The notes beneath the pieces are model-generated. The model had not been told where the DNA came from, did not search any database, and saw only the letters and a program-made list of their open reading frames with translations. The position numbers and the translations under genes are program-made. This document shows, in pieces, positions 54,611 through 56,970 of a stretch of 56,970 nt of DNA; the first letter of the stretch is position 1; the number at the start of each line of letters is the position of its first letter. This stretch comes from Mycolicibacillus trivialis. GTDB lineage: Bacteria > Actinomycetota > Actinomycetes > Mycobacteriales > Mycobacteriaceae. The DNA lies in contig NZ_LQPZ01000050.1 of the NCBI RefSeq assembly GCF_002102395.1, forward strand, positions 1 through 56,970, given 5' to 3'.

Positions 54611-55453
54611 TCAGCCGGTCGGGGAGTCCACCGCCCGCAGCGGCGGGATGTGCTCGTAGAGGAAGCCGGTGATCACCTCGGTGACCCGCTCGGGGGCCTC
54701 GAGCATCGGCACGTGCCCGACGCCGTCGAGGGTGGTCACCCGCAGGCCGGGGACCTGGCCGGTGAACAGTTTGGTGAATCGCGGCGAGGGCACCACCCGG
54801 TCCTTGGCGCAGTTGACCAGGTGCGCCGGGACGGCGGTCTCGGCCAGTTTCGCCAGTCCCGGCTGCAGCAGGGTTTTGACCAGCAGCTGGACGTAGGCCG
54901 GGCAGTGCGCCAGGTCGTCGACACAGTTGTGCAGCTGCTCGTCGGTGACGGCGTCGGCGTTCGCGCTCAACGGCAGGCTGGCCAGCTGCCGGCTGAACGG
55001 CAGCCGCAGCACTCGCTGGCCGAGGGCCATCGTCAGCAGCCACAGCGGAAACCCGCCGAGGAACTTCGCGATCACCTCGAATTTGGCGGGCGTCCACCGC
55101 GTCCAGCCGCCGGCCGGGGCGATGCCGGTGACGGTCCGGGCCCGGCCACGGGCCGCCAGTTCGTAGGCCACCCAGCCGCCCAGCGAGTTGCCTACGATGT
55201 GGGCGGTGTCCCAACCCAGGGCGTCGAGCTGCTCCTCGACGTGGTCGGCCAGCACCGACGAGCTCAGCAGCCAGCTGTGCGGCTTGGGGCCGCCGTTGTG
55301 GCCGGCCATGGTCGGGGCGAACACCTCGAAGCGGCCGGTGTCGGCCAGCCGGGGGGCGACGTCGGCCCACACCGACTGCGACAGTAGAAACGGGTGCAGC
55401 AGCAGCACCGGTTCGCCGGTGCCCAGGTGAATCGGATCGCGTTTCGTCGTCAC
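54611..55453 (-). CDS. Alpha/beta hydrolase
   Basis: This 280-residue serine hydrolase has LLLHPF in the oxyanion-hole region, the nucleophile in GNSLGGW, and the catalytic histidine in GVGHVPML. The cap region is helical. It resembles mycobacterial Rv3338-type hydrolases beside icd1. The substrate is unknown. It converges with icd1, with 105 bases between, and is divergent from the riboswitch-controlled PPE gene. Confidence 0.87.
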   Translation of the reverse strand: MTTKRDPIHLGTGEPVLLLHPFLLSQSVWADVAPRLADTGRFEVFAPTMAGHNGGPKPHSWLLSSSVLADHVEEQLDALGWDTAHIVGNSLGGWVAYELAARGRARTVTGIAPAGGWTRWTPAKFEVIAKFLGGFPLWLLTMALGQRVLRLPFSRQLASLPLSANADAVTDEQLHNCVDDLAHCPAYVQLLVKTLLQPGLAKLAETAVPAHLVNCAKDRVVPSPRFTKLFTGQVPGLRVTTLDGVGHVPMLEAPERVTEVITGFLYEHIPPLRAVDSPTG

Positions 55454-55796
55454 CGTGTCGAGAGTAGGGCATACCGCCGGTACCGCATAGCCTGGGCGCG
55501 GTCACGGCTGGTTCCGGTGTCGGTGGCGTGCCATAATCGCGCGGTAAGGCGATGATGATGCAGGAAGCCGGTGTGAATCCGGCGCGGTCCCGCCACTGTC
55601 ATCGGGGAGTAACCCTCATCGGCCACGGCTCGCTGGTTCAGGAGCTGGAAGGCGAGGGAAGCGTTGATCCGAGAGCCAGGATACTCACGTCATCGCATCC
55701 TGCGACCCGGGGCGGTGTACCCCGAGAGAGCTGGCGAACATCCATGTCGCGCCCATCATGGACGTCCGCACCGGCCGGCGGCCGAGGTGATCGACG
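55454..55796 (+). other. Leader region with cobalamin riboswitch upstream of the PPE gene
   Basis: No gene is supported. The middle and right parts are the cobalamin riboswitch and about 80 bases of leader to the PPE start, with GAGG at 55784-55787. The left part holds the divergent promoters of the hydrolase and the riboswitch transcript. Confidence 0.6.
55540..55715 (+). ncRNA. Cobalamin (B12) riboswitch upstream of a PPE gene
   Basis: The conserved core is clear: GGAAGCCGGTGTGAATCCGG with GCGGTCCCGCCACTGT directly after, and the B12 box GAGAGCCAGGATACTCACG at about 55671-55689. The outer stem GATGATGATGCAGG/ CATCGCATCCTGC closes the fold. Exact ends are estimated. Such riboswitches repress downstream genes when adenosylcobalamin is high. 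Confidence 0.88.
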
Positions 55797-56970
55797 ATGA
55801 TCTCCGCGACCGCCGCCCCGATGTGGTTTGCGTTCCCGCCCGAAGTGCATTCGGCCCAACTGTCCGCCGGTCCCGGCCCAGGGCCGCTGCTGAGCGCTTC
55901 GGCCGCCTGGACGTCCCTTAGCGTGGAGTACGCCGAGACCGCCGCCGAATTGTCGGCGGTGCTCGCCGCGGTCGAGTCCGGTGCCTGGCAGGGGCCGAGC
56001 GCGCTGTCCTACGTCGCAGCGCACGGGCCGTATCTGGCCTGGCTCAACCAGCAGAGTCTCAACAGCGCCGCGCTGGCCGCCGAGCAGCAGGGCGTCGCCC
56101 TGGCGTACAGCACCGCTTTGGCCGGGATGCCGACGCTGGGTGAACTGGCCGCCAACCACGCCACCCATGCGGTGCTGGTGGGCACCAACTTCTTCGGGAT
56201 CAACACCATCCCGATCGCGCTCAACGAAGCCGACTACGCGCGGATGTGGGTGCAGGCGGCGACGATGATGGCCGTTTATGACACGACCGCCGCGGCGGCG
56301 GTGAGCGCGAGCCCGCCCGCGGAGCCGGCACCGACGATCATGACGGCCTCGGCGGCCCCCGCCGAGGCGGCGGCCGAACCGGCTCCGCAGCAGCCGCCGT
56401 CCTGGTTCACCGACCTGCAGAACTTTTTGTACGGCTTTCTGGGCCAACCCGGTTCGCCGGAGCAGAACGTCCCGCTCTACAACTCGATCATGGAGTTCTT
56501 CAACTCCATCGGCTTGGGCAACGTCACCGACCCGTTCGGCGACTTCTTCGCCGGCCTCAACGGGCTGTTGCCGTGGCTGCCGCTGCACGGGGAGTGGCTG
56601 TGGATGACCGGCAACCCGTTCAGCTACCTCAACCCGGGCTTCTTCGCCTACATCCTGTCGGTGCCGCTGGACCCGGGATCGTTCATCGCGTTCACCACCA
56701 AGGTGATCATCGACGACCTGCTGCTGATCCTCTACACCGCCGTGACCAACCCCGCCGCCCTCATCTACGTGGCGCCGCTGGCCATGGTGGAGATGGTCGG
56801 CTCCACGTTCGGCAACGTCGTTCAGGTGCTGAACTACCTGGTCACCCAGACCGCGCTGCTGCCCGCGCTGGTGCCGCTGCTTGCCAGCCCGATGCTGCTG
56901 GCGCCGCCGGCGGTGCTCGGCGGGCTCGGGATCGGCGCGGCCGTGGCGAAACTCGCCCCGGCCGTCGTCG
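55797..56970 (+). CDS. PPE2: PPE family protein, PPE2-like (3'-truncated by window edge)
   Basis: The visible 391 residues begin with a PPE domain: [21 protein letters not shown], the WxG-type WQGP segment at about residue 62, and [27 protein letters not shown], which matches PPE2 rather than the MPTR or SVP subgroups. After about residue 160 there is a Pro/Ala-rich linker and then a hydrophobic C-terminal domain that continues past the window. The ATG at 55797 follows GAGG. In M. tuberculosis PPE2 (Rv0256c) sits between cobQ and cobU and has a B12 riboswitch. Here the riboswitch-PPE2 unit instead follows the icd genes. Confidence 0.88.
   Translation, partial: MISATAAPMWFAFPPEVHSAQLSAGPGPGPLLSASAAWTSLSVEYAETAAELSAVLAAVESGAWQGPSALSYVAAHGPYLAWLNQQSLNSAALAAEQQGVALAYSTALAGMPTLGELAANHATHAVLVGTNFFGINTIPIALNEADYARMWVQAATMMAVYDTTAAAAVSASPPAEPAPTIMTASAAPAEAAAEPAPQQPPSWFTDLQNFLYGFLGQPGSPEQNVPLYNSIMEFFNSIGLGNVTDPFGDFFAGLNGLLPWLPLHGEWLWMTGNPFSYLNPGFFAYILSVPLDPGSFIAFTTKVIIDDLLLILYTAVTNPAALIYVAPLAMVEMVGSTFGNVVQVLNYLVTQTALLPALVPLLASPMLLAPPAVLGGLGIGAAVAKLAPAVV

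Overview
The window is high-GC DNA from a member of the Mycobacteriaceae, most likely a non-tuberculous species. Gene content and local order match the Rv3417c-Rv3338 part of the M. tuberculosis chromosome. Matching genes include groES-groEL1, whiB3, sigD with its anti-sigma partner, guaB2-guaB3, choD, the GH65/HAD pair, guaA, imuA'-imuB, iunH, acrA1, lpqD, htdY, otsB2, dnaE2, trmL, folD, metX-metY and icd. A PPE2-type gene closes the window. Gene assignments rest on reading the proteins and on remembered families; no database search was possible.

Region 1 (1-8.2 kb) opens with the tail of an HNH/13E12 protein. Next come groES-groEL1 behind a perfect CIRCE operator, a diiron ferritin-like protein, and divergently whiB3 followed by an unusual cysteine-array protein. 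The sigD-rsdA stress regulon genes follow. Region 2 (8.2-18 kb) holds purine and sterol/sugar metabolism: guaB2, guaB3, choD, a translationally coupled HAD mutase plus GH65 pair, and guaA. Region 3 (18-25.8 kb) has LexA-boxed imuA'-imuB, then iunH, a YggS protein, AcrA1, LpqD and HtdY.

Region 4 (25.8-35.3 kb) is more accessory. It has an ATP-grasp protein with a CocE/S15 hydrolase, an HSL-type esterase, a small conserved protein, otsB2, a universal stress protein, and a coupled lactone oxidase/PLP enzyme pair. Region 5 (35.3-47.2 kb) starts with a second LexA box and dnaE2, completing the ImuA'-ImuB-DnaE2 mutagenic repair set. It continues with a tandem-repeat lipoprotein, a nitroreductase, trmL, a methyltransferase, an Rv1747-like FHA-ABC exporter, an Old Yellow Enzyme, folD and small membrane or secreted proteins. 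Region 6 (47.2-57 kb) holds a metY-metX-methyltransferase operon under a SAM riboswitch, tandem icd2 and icd1, an alpha/beta hydrolase, and a cobalamin riboswitch leading a PPE2-like gene that runs off the end.

The most unusual items are the 118-residue protein after whiB3 (five 12-residue Gly/Ala units, then 11 cysteines at exact three-residue spacing), the 4x18-residue repeat lipoprotein, the B12-riboswitch PPE gene sited away from cobalamin genes, two long intergenic palindromes sharing a 12-base core, and the ATP-grasp/CocE pair. No tRNA, rRNA, CRISPR array, insertion sequence or phage module was seen.
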